Shown: piece after piece, positions 35,182-44,236 of the stretch
Position numbering within the stretch: position 1 is the first letter of the stretch
Layout: each line of letters starts with the position of its first letter
Origin: an uncultured Lachnospiraceae bacterium
GTDB taxonomy: Bacteria > Bacillota > Clostridia > Lachnospirales > Lachnospiraceae
Length of the DNA: 59,068 nt
NCBI GenBank assembly: GCA_910585765.1
Contig: CAJUES010000018.1
Span: 1 to 59,068 of the forward strand
Direction: 5' to 3'
Notes under the pieces: generated by a model
The model's database searches: none
The model's input: only the letters and a program-made list of their open reading frames with translations
Told to the model about the DNA's origin: nothing
Translations under genes and position numbers: made by a program

Positions 35182-36816
35182 ATGCCAATCACAGACATTT
35201 TAGAGAGAAACTGCAAACTGTACGGGAACGATATCTGCCTCGTGGAGATCAATCCCGAGATCAAGGAGACACGGCGCGTGACGTGGAAGGAATATGAGCT
35301 GATGGAGCCCAATCCGGTCACGCACTACCGCAGGGAGATCACGTGGAGCGTCTTCAATGAGAAGGCGAACCGCTTTGCCAATCTGCTGATCCAGAGAGGC
35401 ATCAGGAAGGGGGACAAGGTGGCGGTACTGCTGATGAACTGCCTCGAGTGGCTTCCGATCTATTTCGGCATATTGAAGACGGGTGCGCTCGCCGTGCCGC
35501 TCAATTTCCGGTACGCGTCGGACGAGATCGAGTACTGTCTGGATCTGGCGGAGGTCGACGTCCTGGTATTCGGGCCGGAGTTTATCGGGCGCGTGGAGGA
35601 GATCGCGGAGAATATCGGCAAAAAACGATTGTTATTTTTTGCGGGGGACAACTGCCCGAGTTTTGCGGAGGACTACAACAGCCTCACGGCGAACTGTTCG
35701 AGCCAGACGCCGATGATCGCGCTGACGGACACGGACGATGCCGCGATCTATTTCTCGTCGGGCACGACAGGTTTTCCGAAGGCGATTCTGCACAACCATG
35801 AGAGTCTGATGCACGCGTGCAAGGTGGAGCAGAATCACCACGGGCAGACGAAGCAGGATGTGTTCCTGTGCATTCCGCCGCTCTACCACACCGGGGCGAA
35901 GATGCACTGGTTCGGAAGTTTTCTGGAGGGCGGCAGGGCAGTCCTGCTGAAAGGGACAAAGCCGGAGTTTATCCTGGACGCCGTGTCGAAAGAGAGGTGC
36001 ACGATCGTGTGGCTGCTGGTGCCGTGGGCGCAGGACATCCTCGACGCGATCGACAGGGGCGACATCCGGCTTGCGGATTACGAGCTTTCCCAGTGGAGAC
36101 TGATGCACATCGGCGCGCAGCCGGTCCCGCAGAGTCTGATACAGCGCTGGAAAAAAGTGTTTCCGCATCATCAGTACGACACGAACTACGGGCTTAGCGA
36201 GTCGATCGGTCCGGGCTGCGTGCATCTCGGCGTCGAGAATATCCACAAGGTGGGGGCGATCGGGAAGGCGGGTTACGGCTGGCAGGTGAAGATCGTCGAT
36301 GAAAGCGGCGCGCAGGTGGCGCGCGGCGAGGTCGGAGAACTTGCCGTGAAGGGGCCAGGTGTCATGACCTGTTACTATAATGATGAGCAGGCGACGAGTG
36401 AAGTGCTGCATGACGGGTGGCTGTTTACGGGCGACATGGCGCAGGAGGACGAGGACGGCTTTATCTTCCTTGTGGACCGCAAGAAGGATGTCGTGATCAG
36501 CGGCGGTGAGAATATCTATCCCGTTCAGATCGAGGATTTTCTGCGGACGAACGACAAGATTAAGGATGTGGCTGTGATCGGCATTCCGGACAAGCGTCTG
36601 GGAGAGATAACAGCTGCTATCATAGAGGTGAAAGAGGGGATGCACGCCGCGGAGGAGGAGATCAATACATACTGTATGAAGCTTCCGAAGTATAAGAGAC
36701 CGCGCAAGGTGATCTTCGCGGATATCCCGCGCAATCCGACCGGCAAGATCGAGAAGCCGAAACTTCGGAAGATCTACGGCGGGGAGAGCCTTGTGGCGGC
36801 GCAGAACAAATCATAA
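35182..36816 (+). CDS. AMP-forming acyl-CoA ligase
   Basis: 544 residues, ANL superfamily. Motifs: phosphate loop AAIYFSSGTTGFPKA (about 190-204), DTNYGLSES (about 333), LFTGDMAQEDEDGF (A8 hinge follows, DRKKDVVISGGENIYP) and the C-terminal catalytic lysine in PTGKIEKPKLR (near 527). It joins a carboxylic acid to CoA through an acyl-AMP. Substrate not determinable; its place back-to-back with iorAB suggests an aryl- or branched-chain acid, with ligation or, in reverse, release of the acid. AAAGGAG lies 8 bp upstream. rarA follows 41 bp downstream on the same strand. Confidence 0.88.
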   Translation: MPITDILERNCKLYGNDICLVEINPEIKETRRVTWKEYELMEPNPVTHYRREITWSVFNEKANRFANLLIQRGIRKGDKVAVLLMNCLEWLPIYFGILKTGALAVPLNFRYASDEIEYCLDLAEVDVLVFGPEFIGRVEEIAENIGKKRLLFFAGDNCPSFAEDYNSLTANCSSQTPMIALTDTDDAAIYFSSGTTGFPKAILHNHESLMHACKVEQNHHGQTKQDVFLCIPPLYHTGAKMHWFGSFLEGGRAVLLKGTKPEFILDAVSKERCTIVWLLVPWAQDILDAIDRGDIRLADYELSQWRLMHIGAQPVPQSLIQRWKKVFPHHQYDTNYGLSESIGPGCVHLGVENIHKVGAIGKAGYGWQVKIVDESGAQVARGEVGELAVKGPGVMTCYYNDEQATSEVLHDGWLFTGDMAQEDEDGFIFLVDRKKDVVISGGENIYPVQIEDFLRTNDKIKDVAVIGIPDKRLGEITAAIIEVKEGMHAAEEEINTYCMKLPKYKRPRKVIFADIPRNPTGKIEKPKLRKIYGGESLVAAQNKS

Positions 36817-36857
36817 AATGAAGAGATCGAACGTTATGGAATATTGGAGAGCAGCAG

Positions 36858-38192
36858 ATGGATTTATTTGAATACATGAGAAGTACAACACAGGAAAAAG
36901 AGGCACCGCTCGCGGCAAGGCTCCGCCCCACGACTTTGGAGGAGGTCGTGGGGCAGTCCCATATCATCGGAAAGGACAAGCTTCTGTACAGGGCGATCAA
37001 GGCGGATAAGATAAGTTCTGTTATTTTTTACGGGCCGCCCGGGACGGGCAAGACGACACTGGCGAAGGTGATCGCCAACACGACGAGTGCCGAATTCACA
37101 CAGATCAATGCGACAGTTGCCGGCAAGAAGGACATGGAGGAGGTCATCGGCAAGGCAAAAGAAACACTTGCTATGTATGCGAAGCGAACGATCCTGTTCA
37201 TCGATGAGATCCACCGCTTTAACAAGAGCCAGCAGGATTATTTGCTTCCCTTTGTGGAGGACGGGACGATCATACTGATCGGTGCGACGACGGAGAATCC
37301 GTATTTTGAGGTGAACGGGGCTTTGATCTCGCGCTCGGTGATCTTTGAGCTCAGGCCGCTGGGAAAGCAAGACATCAAGGCGTTGCTAAAGCGGGCTGTG
37401 TATGACACGGAGAAGGGCATGGGCAGTTATGACGCCGAGATTGACGAGGACGCGCTGGAATTTCTGGCAGACCTGTCAGGCGGTGATGCGCGGCATGCCC
37501 TGAATGCCATAGAGCTTGGGATCATGACGACGGACAGGAGCGACGACGACAAGATCCATATTACGGTGGAGGTCGCGCAGGAGTGCATTCAGAAGCGGCG
37601 TGTACTGTATGATAAGACCGGAGACAACCACTATGACACGATCTCGGCATTTATCAAGAGCATGCGCGGCTCTGATCCTGATGCGGCAGTGTACTATCTG
37701 GCGAAGATGCTCTACGCGGGGGAACAGGTTGCCTTTATCGCCAGGCGCATCATGATCTGCGCCGCGGAGGACGTCGGAAACGCAGATCCCATGGCGTTGA
37801 ATGTGGCTGTGAGCGCATCGCTTGCGGTGGAGCGCATCGGCATGCCGGAGGCGCAGATCATTCTCGCGCAGGCAGCCTCCTACGTGGCGTGCGCGCCGAA
37901 GAGCAACGCGGCGTGCAATGCGATCTTTGCGGCAGGCGAGGAGATCAAAAGAAGCGGGAATCTGCCGATACCGCCGCACCTGCAGGACGCGCATTACAAG
38001 GGCGCCGCGAAATTGGGGCACGGGACAGGCTACAAGTACGCGCATGACTATAAGAATCACTATGTGAAACAGCAGTATCTGCCCTATGAACTTACGGGAA
38101 AGAAGTATTATGAGCCGTCCTGGAACGGTTATGAGGCAAAGATCAGGGAGCATATGAAAAGAATCAGGGAGGAAGCAGATGGAGACGCTTAA
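36858..38192 (+). CDS. rarA: Replication-associated recombination protein A
   Basis: 444 residues, AAA+ ATPase of the RarA/MgsA/WRNIP1 family. N-terminus PLAARLRPTTLEEVVGQSHI, Walker A GPPGTGKTT (about 55-63), Walker B LFIDEIHRF, sensor 1 IGATTENPYFEVN, arginine finger region ALISRSVIF, C-terminal tetramerisation region with AAEDVGNADPMAL and LPPHL-like PIPPHLQDAHY. It acts at stalled replication forks. GGAGAG precedes the ATG. The stop codon lies in the loop of a 30-nt palindrome shared with the convergent DUF4364 gene; the two coding sequences overlap by 4 bp. Confidence 0.95.
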   Translation: MDLFEYMRSTTQEKEAPLAARLRPTTLEEVVGQSHIIGKDKLLYRAIKADKISSVIFYGPPGTGKTTLAKVIANTTSAEFTQINATVAGKKDMEEVIGKAKETLAMYAKRTILFIDEIHRFNKSQQDYLLPFVEDGTIILIGATTENPYFEVNGALISRSVIFELRPLGKQDIKALLKRAVYDTEKGMGSYDAEIDEDALEFLADLSGGDARHALNAIELGIMTTDRSDDDKIHITVEVAQECIQKRRVLYDKTGDNHYDTISAFIKSMRGSDPDAAVYYLAKMLYAGEQVAFIARRIMICAAEDVGNADPMALNVAVSASLAVERIGMPEAQIILAQAASYVACAPKSNAACNAIFAAGEEIKRSGNLPIPPHLQDAHYKGAAKLGHGTGYKYAHDYKNHYVKQQYLPYELTGKKYYEPSWNGYEAKIREHMKRIREEADGDA

Positions 38193-38207
38193 AAGAGCGT
38201 CTCCATC
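38178..38207. terminator. Palindrome holding both convergent stop codons
   Basis: Perfect 12-bp arms GATGGAGACGCT / AGCGTCTCCATC around TAAAAG. The rarA stop TAA (38190-38192) opens the loop and the DUF4364 stop (38191-38189 on minus) straddles it. No T-run follows on either strand, so it is a shared mRNA 3'-end structure rather than a classic intrinsic terminator. Confidence 0.75.
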
Positions 38208-38704
38208 AAATATTTGTAGATCTGTTCATTTTTGCTGTACCAGCTCTCGCAGAGGGCTTCTGCCATATCCTCCGCGGGAACAGCGAGCTTGATATTGACA
38301 AGCTCGGTGGATTTCTCGCGGGCGCTCAGCTCCGCCACGAATTCCCCGGAAGTCGACTTGTAGTATTTGGCGGTGATCGCCGAATCGTTTTTCAGCTCGA
38401 GGTGCTTTTCGGCGAGAAATGCATCGATGTCGGCGATGATGGCGTCGCCGATACGGTTCCCAAAATAGGACAGTGTGCTGCGTCCCTCCTCCGTGATGGA
38501 GAATAGCGTGCGGTTCATCGAGGTGTCCGCCTTGATCAGCTCCGTGTCCTGCAGGTCGGCGATCACCTGCTGCAGTGTGATGAAATTGGTGTATTCCTTT
38601 TCGAGGATGAAGCTGCTGATCTGTGAGTAGGACAGTTTGAAGGTAACTTTATCCAACATGTACAGGACGATCAGTTTGTATAATGTCAATGGATCTTGTG
38701 TCAT
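38189..38704 (-). CDS. DUF4364 winged-helix protein
   Basis: 171 residues from ATG 38704 (AAAGGAG 9-10 bp upstream); the longer open frame reaches back into the previous gene without a better start. Opening TLYKLIVLYMLDKVTFKLSYSQISSFIL and TLQQVIADLQDTELI form a winged-helix-like module; the C-terminal half is alpha/beta. DUF4364 proteins are common in Lachnospiraceae and presumed regulators, targets unknown. The start overlaps the radical SAM stop as ATGA, so translation is coupled to it. Confidence 0.82.
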   Translation of the reverse strand: MTQDPLTLYKLIVLYMLDKVTFKLSYSQISSFILEKEYTNFITLQQVIADLQDTELIKADTSMNRTLFSITEEGRSTLSYFGNRIGDAIIADIDAFLAEKHLELKNDSAITAKYYKSTSGEFVAELSAREKSTELVNIKLAVPAEDMAEALCESWYSKNEQIYKYLMETLF

Positions 38705-39678
38705 AAAAGCAACGCTCCTTTGGGGTTTGTGTTTGTCTGTGAAAAGGTTCGGGACTGCCATGTGCCGCGCCGCCGCATTTCCTGGTGCAGTGTGTTGAGG
38801 ACACGTCTCTTGTCCAGGCTCCACACAGGGGCGAGCAGCAGATCTCTTGGACCGTCACCTGTCAGACGGTGTATCACCATGTCGGGAGGCAGCACCTCGA
38901 GACAGGAGATTATGATATCAATATACGCCATCATATCGAGAATATCAAATGTTTTCTTTGTATAAAATTCGACTAAATCCGTGTTTTTGAGAATATGTAA
39001 CAACTGTAGTTTAATTCCGTCGATGCCGATCATGGATAAATAACGACAGGTATCGATCATCATGGAGCGATCCTCGCCGGGAAGCCCTATGATAACATGT
39101 GATATTACGGGAATGGAGATCCCGCGGAGCCGGATCACAGCCTGCTCAAATACGGAGAGCGGATAGCCGCGCCGTATGAGCGTGGCGGTGTGCTCATGAA
39201 TGGTCTGCAGACCGAGTTCGATCCAGATGAATTTGTCGCGGTACGCCCTGTTCAGCCTGTCGAGCAGCGAGAGTACGTCATCGCCTAGACAGTCGGGCCT
39301 GGTGGCGATGGAGATCCCGACGACGGCAGGCTCGTCCAACGCCTCGCGGTAGAGTGTCTCAAGTGTTTCGACCGGCGCGTAGGTGTTTGTGTACGCCTGA
39401 AAATAAGCGATAAAATGACTACCGATATTTTTATGGCGAAAGTACTGTTTTCCCCGTTCGAGCTGGGCGGAGATCGAACTTTCGCCCAGGGACATCCTGA
39501 CGGCAAAATCGCCGCTCCCGCCCGCGCTGCAGAAGATACAGCCGCGGACGCCGCAGGTTCCGTCGCGGTTCGGGCAGGTCATGCCGGCATCGAGGGCGAT
39601 CTTGTATATTTTCTCACCGAAGCGTTTTTTGAGTTCGTAGTCAAGGGAGTGGTAGGGGCGGTCGTCCCAACGCATCAC
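38701..39678 (-). CDS. TIGR01212 family radical SAM protein (YhcC-like)
   Basis: 325 residues. The radical SAM cluster motif is in CPNRDGTCGVRGCIFC (about 35-50), the cysteine pattern of the YhcC/TIGR01212 group, followed by GGSGDF and GSHFIAYFQAYTNTYAP, VGISIATRPDC and HVIIGLPGED. These enzymes bind a 4Fe-4S cluster and cleave S-adenosylmethionine. A role in tRNA modification is suspected from the Elp3-like domain but I cannot confirm it. Starts 4 bp inside the malic enzyme gene (ATGA) and ends overlapping DUF4364, so the three genes form a tightly coupled operon. Confidence 0.88.
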   Translation of the reverse strand: MMRWDDRPYHSLDYELKKRFGEKIYKIALDAGMTCPNRDGTCGVRGCIFCSAGGSGDFAVRMSLGESSISAQLERGKQYFRHKNIGSHFIAYFQAYTNTYAPVETLETLYREALDEPAVVGISIATRPDCLGDDVLSLLDRLNRAYRDKFIWIELGLQTIHEHTATLIRRGYPLSVFEQAVIRLRGISIPVISHVIIGLPGEDRSMMIDTCRYLSMIGIDGIKLQLLHILKNTDLVEFYTKKTFDILDMMAYIDIIISCLEVLPPDMVIHRLTGDGPRDLLLAPVWSLDKRRVLNTLHQEMRRRGTWQSRTFSQTNTNPKGALLL

Positions 39679-40841
39679 GGTCTGATGTGTGATCGGACTG
39701 CCTGCGCGACAAGCTCTGCTACCTTTGGATCAAAGGCTTCCGGCATGATGTTGTCCTCGCTCAGCGCCTCGTCCGGCACAAGTCCGGCGATCGCAGCGGC
39801 GGCGGCAAGTTTCATCTCCTCCGTGATCTGCGTGGCGCGTCCCTCGAGAGCCCCCTTAAATATGCCCGGGAATGCGACCACATTGTTGATCTGGTTTGGA
39901 AAATCGCTCCTGCCGGTGCCGACAACGCGCGCACCGGCAGCTTTTGCCACGTCAGGCATGATCTCCGGTGTGGGGTTTGCCATGGCAAAAAGGATGGAAT
40001 CGGAAGCCATCGACCGGACCATTTCAGGCGTGACGATATTCGGCGCGGAGACACCGACAAAAATGTCCGCGCCTTTCAGGGCATCCGCGAGTGTTCCGGT
40101 CATATGATCCGGGTTGGTGATCTCTGCCATCTTTTCCTGCATCCAGTTGAGACCTTCTGTGGAGGTTGACACGATGCCCACCTTGTCGCACAGGATCACG
40201 TTTGTAAAGCCGTATGTCAGCAGGAGCTTTGTGATGGCGACGCCTGCACTGCCTGCACCGTTCACGACGACCCGGCAGTTTTCTTTCTGTTTTCCGACAA
40301 CTTTGAGGGCGTTGATGATGCCGGCGAGGACGACGATCGCGGTGCCGTGCTGGTCGTCGTGGAATACGGGGATGTCGAGGATCTCTTTTAGGCGCTCCTC
40401 GATCTCGAAGCAGCGCGGGGCGCTGATGTCCTCGAGATTGATGCCGCCGTAGGCCGGTGCGAGCCAGGTGACTGCCTTGATGATCTCCTCGGTGTCCTGT
40501 GTGTCGAGGCAGATGGGGACGGCATTCACGCCGCCAAACTCCTTGAAGAGCACCGCTTTCCCCTCCATGACCGGCATCGCGGCGTGCGGTCCGATGTTGC
40601 CAAGACCGAGCACGGCGCTTCCGTCGGACACGACGGCTACGGTGTTCGCCTTCATGGTGTACTGGTATGCGGCTTCCTTGTCTTTGGCGATCACCTTGCA
40701 CGGCTCAGCCACACCGGGGGTGTAGGCGAGCGAGAGTGCCTCCCTCGAGTTGACAGGCGTTTTGGACACGGTTTCGAGTTTTCCGTTCCACTCTCTGTGA
40801 AGTGCCAACGCCTGTTCCTGGATTGTCATTTGAGCTTCCAT
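39675..40841 (-). CDS. NAD(P)-dependent malic enzyme
   Basis: 388 residues, bacterial short malic enzyme (malate to pyruvate plus CO2). Motifs: SLAYTPGVAEPC, the catalytic-lysine region YTMKANTVAVVSDGSAVLGLGN, ICLDTQDTEEI, FHDDQHGTAIV, and the nucleotide fold VVNGAGSAGVAI. ATG 40841 follows GAAGGAG; the in-frame ATG at 40859 lies before that Shine-Dalgarno. It supplies pyruvate and reducing power. First gene of the operon with radical SAM and DUF4364. Confidence 0.93.
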   Translation of the reverse strand: MEAQMTIQEQALALHREWNGKLETVSKTPVNSREALSLAYTPGVAEPCKVIAKDKEAAYQYTMKANTVAVVSDGSAVLGLGNIGPHAAMPVMEGKAVLFKEFGGVNAVPICLDTQDTEEIIKAVTWLAPAYGGINLEDISAPRCFEIEERLKEILDIPVFHDDQHGTAIVVLAGIINALKVVGKQKENCRVVVNGAGSAGVAITKLLLTYGFTNVILCDKVGIVSTSTEGLNWMQEKMAEITNPDHMTGTLADALKGADIFVGVSAPNIVTPEMVRSMASDSILFAMANPTPEIMPDVAKAAGARVVGTGRSDFPNQINNVVAFPGIFKGALEGRATQITEEMKLAAAAAIAGLVPDEALSEDNIMPEAFDPKVAELVAQAVRSHIRP

Positions 40842-41279
40842 ATATAAAATCTCCTTCATTAAATCTGGTAAGGAACTGCAGCAAAATAACCGATACGGAC
40901 TGCGCAGGGTATTTTATACAGATCCTGGGGTTCCTTAACCGGGCTGGGAATGATCACCCGCCCGCGTGCATAAAAAGCACCTTACTTTATAATGTATAAT
41001 AAATCTTTGTAAATCGCAATAAATTCTTCTTCCTATTTTCCTGAAAATGAGTTATAATAATCTTGCAGTAAAATCTCAGGACGAAGTCTGTTTATTTTGT
41101 GCAGTTATTTTGGGCAGTTATACTTTAACAACAATTCCAAATATTTTCCAATAAAAATATAAATAGTTCGTGTATACCACTGTGGGAGTCTGCGCTTTCA
41201 CAGTCTAAAATATTATTATTTTTTTTCATTATATAATGAAATGACCATCAAAAAGGAAAGGAAAAATCTGGTACAATTT
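40842..41279. other. Divergent intergenic region malic enzyme / rho
   Basis: About 440 bp, AT-rich on the rho side. TATAAT at 41053-41058 is a possible -10 box for rho with a poor -35, implying a leader of roughly 200 nt. Long rho leaders fit the known self-regulation of rho in other bacteria, but no specific structure was identified. Confidence 0.4.
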
Positions 41280-42842
41280 ATGAGGGAGAAGTACGAATCA
41301 CTGGCGCTCGCCGAACTGAAAGAAATTGCAAAGGCACGTGGAATGAAGCGCATAAGCGGACTGAAAAAGGCGGAGCTGATTGAACTGATGCTGGCGGAGG
41401 ACGAGAAGGACAAGGAGGCGGGCAGGGATGTGGAACCCAAGCCGGTACTCCGCGGTATGAAGGAGCCGTCATTTGCCACGTCCGGCGACAGGACGAACCG
41501 GTATGAACGCAGGGAGAGGGCACCGAGAGCAAGGGGCGCGGAGAGTGCAGAACGCCCGGGGAGGGAACAGCGGCCGAGTGCTGCTGACGGCAGCAATAAC
41601 AACATTAATAATAACAATAACAGTAATAATGCGGAGCGTCCGGGGAGAGAACAGCGGCCTGCGCCGGAGGGGGCAGAGAGCCGGCAGTCCGATGACAGGT
41701 TCCCGTCCGAGCTTGACAGCGGTATCACTGCGAAGGGGATCCTCGAGGTCATGCCCGACGGGTTTGGATTTATCAGGAGTGAGAATTTCCTGCCCGGTGA
41801 AAATGACGTGTATGTGGCGCCGAGCCAGATCAGACGTTTCGGATTAAAAACAGGTGATATTATTGAGGGGAACACGCGTGTCAAGACGATGAACGAGAAG
41901 TTCAGCGCGCTGCTGTATCTGAAGAAGGTGAACGGGTTTCCGCCGGAGTTTGCCACAAGAAGGCGCAGCTTTGAGGATATGACGCCGATCTTCCCGGATA
42001 AGCGCATCAACCTGGAGACACCCGGAGCCAGTGTCGCCATGCGCATCATGGATCTGATGAGTCCTGTGGGCAAGGGACAGCGCGGTATGATCGTTTCCCC
42101 CCCGAAGGCAGGCAAGACGACACTGCTGAAGGAAGTGGCAAAGTCGATCTTAAAAACGGCGCCGGATATGCACATGATCATCCTGCTGATCGATGAGCGT
42201 CCGGAGGAAGTCACCGACATCAGGGAAGCGATCCAGGGACCCAATGTCGAGGTGATCTACTCGACATTTGACGAGCTGCCAGAACATCACAAGCGCGTTG
42301 CCGAGATGGTGATCGAGCGCGCAAAGCGTCTTGTGGAACATAGAAAAGATGTGTGTATCCTGCTCGACAGCATCACCAGGCTGACGCGCGCCTACAATCT
42401 GACCGTGCCGCCAAGCGGGCGCACCCTGTCGGGCGGACTTGATCCGGCAGCGCTGCACATGCCAAAACGCTTTTTCGGAGCGGCAAGGAACATGCGCGAG
42501 GGCGGAAGCCTTACGATCCTTGCGACAGCGCTTGTCGAGACTGGCTCCAAGATGGACGACGTGGTGTACGAGGAGTTCAAGGGAACCGGCAACATGGAGA
42601 TGGTGCTCGACCGGAAGCTCTCCGAGAAGCGGGTATTTCCGGCGATCGACATACCAAAGTCCGGTACGAGGCGGGAGGATCTGCTGCTGACACCGGATGA
42701 GTTGGAGGCGATCAATGTGATGCGCAAGGCGCTCAACGGGTTGAAGTCCGACGAGGCTGTCGACAAGATACTGGATATGTTCTACCGCACGAAAAACAAC
42801 ACGGAGTTTGTCGAGACTGTGAAAAAAATGAAATTTATATAG
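41280..42842 (+). CDS. rho: Transcription termination factor Rho
   Basis: 520 residues from ATG 41280 (MREKYESLALAELKEIAKARG, the Rho_N helix module). An in-frame ATG at 41241 has no Shine-Dalgarno; for 41280 only a purine-rich GGAAAGG about 15 bp upstream is seen, so the start is moderately sure. After Rho_N comes a disordered insert (about 60-145) with Arg-rich segments, a twice-used ERPGREQRP unit and an Asn run. Then the RNA-binding cold-shock domain (GILEVMPDGFGFIR), Walker A SPPKAGKTT, Walker B ILLIDERPEEVTD and the R-loop segment follow. It is a hexameric RNA translocase. Confidence 0.95.
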   Translation: MREKYESLALAELKEIAKARGMKRISGLKKAELIELMLAEDEKDKEAGRDVEPKPVLRGMKEPSFATSGDRTNRYERRERAPRARGAESAERPGREQRPSAADGSNNNINNNNNSNNAERPGREQRPAPEGAESRQSDDRFPSELDSGITAKGILEVMPDGFGFIRSENFLPGENDVYVAPSQIRRFGLKTGDIIEGNTRVKTMNEKFSALLYLKKVNGFPPEFATRRRSFEDMTPIFPDKRINLETPGASVAMRIMDLMSPVGKGQRGMIVSPPKAGKTTLLKEVAKSILKTAPDMHMIILLIDERPEEVTDIREAIQGPNVEVIYSTFDELPEHHKRVAEMVIERAKRLVEHRKDVCILLDSITRLTRAYNLTVPPSGRTLSGGLDPAALHMPKRFFGAARNMREGGSLTILATALVETGSKMDDVVYEEFKGTGNMEMVLDRKLSEKRVFPAIDIPKSGTRREDLLLTPDELEAINVMRKALNGLKSDEAVDKILDMFYRTKNNTEFVETVKKMKFI

Positions 42843-42868
42843 ATGTCTAAAAAATCAATAAAAAGTGC

Positions 42869-42897
42869 TTGCATAGAGAGAAAACCTGTGATATACT
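42869..42897 (+). promoter_or_regulatory. rpmE promoter
   Basis: TTGCAT (42869-42874), 17-bp spacer, TATACT (42892-42897), between rho and rpmE. Confidence 0.75.
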
Positions 42898-42963
42898 AAA
42901 AAAGCTGTTTATGCAGACACGTATATGGGAAAATTTTGATTGATTTATAGAGAGGTGAAAACA

Positions 42964-43170
42964 ATGAGAGAAGGAATCCATCCAAATTATTATCAGGCAA
43001 CTGTTACCTGCAACTGTGGTAACACTTTCGTGACAGGTTCTACGAAGCCCGAGATCCACGTGGAAGTTTGTTCAAAATGCCATTCATTCTACACAGGACA
43101 GCAGAAGGCAGCATCGGCTCGTGGACGTATTGATAAGTTCAATAGGAAGTACGGCGTAGAAAGCAAATAA
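42964..43170 (+). CDS. rpmE: 50S ribosomal protein L31
   Basis: 68 residues, zinc-binding (C+) form with C16xC18 and C36xxC39. Opening MREGIHPNYYQATVTCNCGN is typical. GAGGTGAAAACA precedes ATG 42964; the open frame extends a little upstream but has no site there. It has its own promoter and terminator, so it can be expressed independently of rho. Confidence 0.97.
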   Translation: MREGIHPNYYQATVTCNCGNTFVTGSTKPEIHVEVCSKCHSFYTGQQKAASARGRIDKFNRKYGVESK

Positions 43171-43179
43171 GTAGCGGAA

Positions 43180-43217
43180 AAAAGGTTGAGGTAAAGGATA
43201 TCTCAACCTTTCGTTTT
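43180..43217 (+). terminator. rpmE terminator
   Basis: AAAGGTTGAG and CTCAACCTTT flank GTAAAGGATAT, followed by CGTTTTT. Confidence 0.85.
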
Positions 43218-43282
43218 TCAGTACACAGATTGGAAGGACGCAGGATCATTTCCTGGGGCTTTTGTTTAAAAAGAGGTAAGAT

Positions 43283-44236
43283 ATGGCGAAGAGGAGACAG
43301 GCACAGTATTCCGGAATAGGCGGGCAGGCTGTTTTAGAGGGCGTGATGATGAAGAACAACACGAAGTACGCTGTGGCAGTGCGCAAGCCGGATGGGGATA
43401 TTGATGTACAGGTTGAGGAATACAAGGGAGTCTGCGGGGACAAAAAGTTCACAAAGCTTCCGCTGATCAGAGGCGTTTTTGCCTTTGTGGATTCCCTCGT
43501 GCTCGGCATGAGGGTGACGATGCACTCGGCTTCTTTTTACGAGGATGAGGAGGAGACAACCGAGGAGACGGAAAAGAAGGCATCGGGGGGCAGGGCAGAT
43601 GATATCATGATGGGGATCACAGTGGCAGTGTCCGTTGTCATCGCTGTGGGGCTCTTTATGCTGCTGCCCTTTCTGATATCGGATCTGTTGGGGAAATATA
43701 TCCGCAACGCAAGCCTTGTGGCGATACTCGAAGGTATTTTCCGCATTCTGATTTTTGTCGGATATATCGCGGCGATCTCGCTCATGAAAGACATCAAACG
43801 GCTGTACATGTATCACGGAGCAGAACATAAATGCATCAACTGCATCGAGAGGGGACGTCCGCTCACGGTGAAGAACGTCATGAGGAGCTCCAGGCAGCAC
43901 AAGCGCTGCGGAACCAGCTTTCTGCTGTTTGTCGTGCTTGTGAGCGTGATCATATTCTTCTTTATACGGGTTGACAATATGGCGATGAAGCTCGTCATAA
44001 GGCTGCTGCTCGTACCGGTGATCGCAGGGATCTCCTATGAGATCATCAGGCTCGCGGGAAGGAGCAACAATATCCTGATTCGCATCATTTCCACACCGGG
44101 AATGTGGATGCAGCGGCTGACGACGAAGGAGCCGGACGAGGATATGGTGGCGGTTGCCATCGCTTCGGTCGAGGCGGTGTTTGACTGGAAGGCGTATCTG
44201 GAGGAGACATTTGGGTATGAGGCAGAGGATCTATGA
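43283..44236 (+). CDS. DUF1385 membrane protein (YqhQ-like)
   Basis: 317 residues. The N-terminus YSGIGGQAVLEGVMMKNNTKYAVAVRKPDG is the hallmark of DUF1385. Central motifs: LPLIRGVFAFVDSLVLGM and YMYHGAEHKCINCIERG, with HGAEHK invariant in the family. About four to five membrane segments (113-137, 148-168, 212-230, 238-256). Function unknown; it is regularly next to prmC and prfA in Firmicutes, as here. AGAGG lies 7 bp before the ATG. Overlaps prmC by 4 bp. Confidence 0.9.
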   Translation: MAKRRQAQYSGIGGQAVLEGVMMKNNTKYAVAVRKPDGDIDVQVEEYKGVCGDKKFTKLPLIRGVFAFVDSLVLGMRVTMHSASFYEDEEETTEETEKKASGGRADDIMMGITVAVSVVIAVGLFMLLPFLISDLLGKYIRNASLVAILEGIFRILIFVGYIAAISLMKDIKRLYMYHGAEHKCINCIERGRPLTVKNVMRSSRQHKRCGTSFLLFVVLVSVIIFFFIRVDNMAMKLVIRLLLVPVIAGISYEIIRLAGRSNNILIRIISTPGMWMQRLTTKEPDEDMVAVAIASVEAVFDWKAYLEETFGYEAEDL

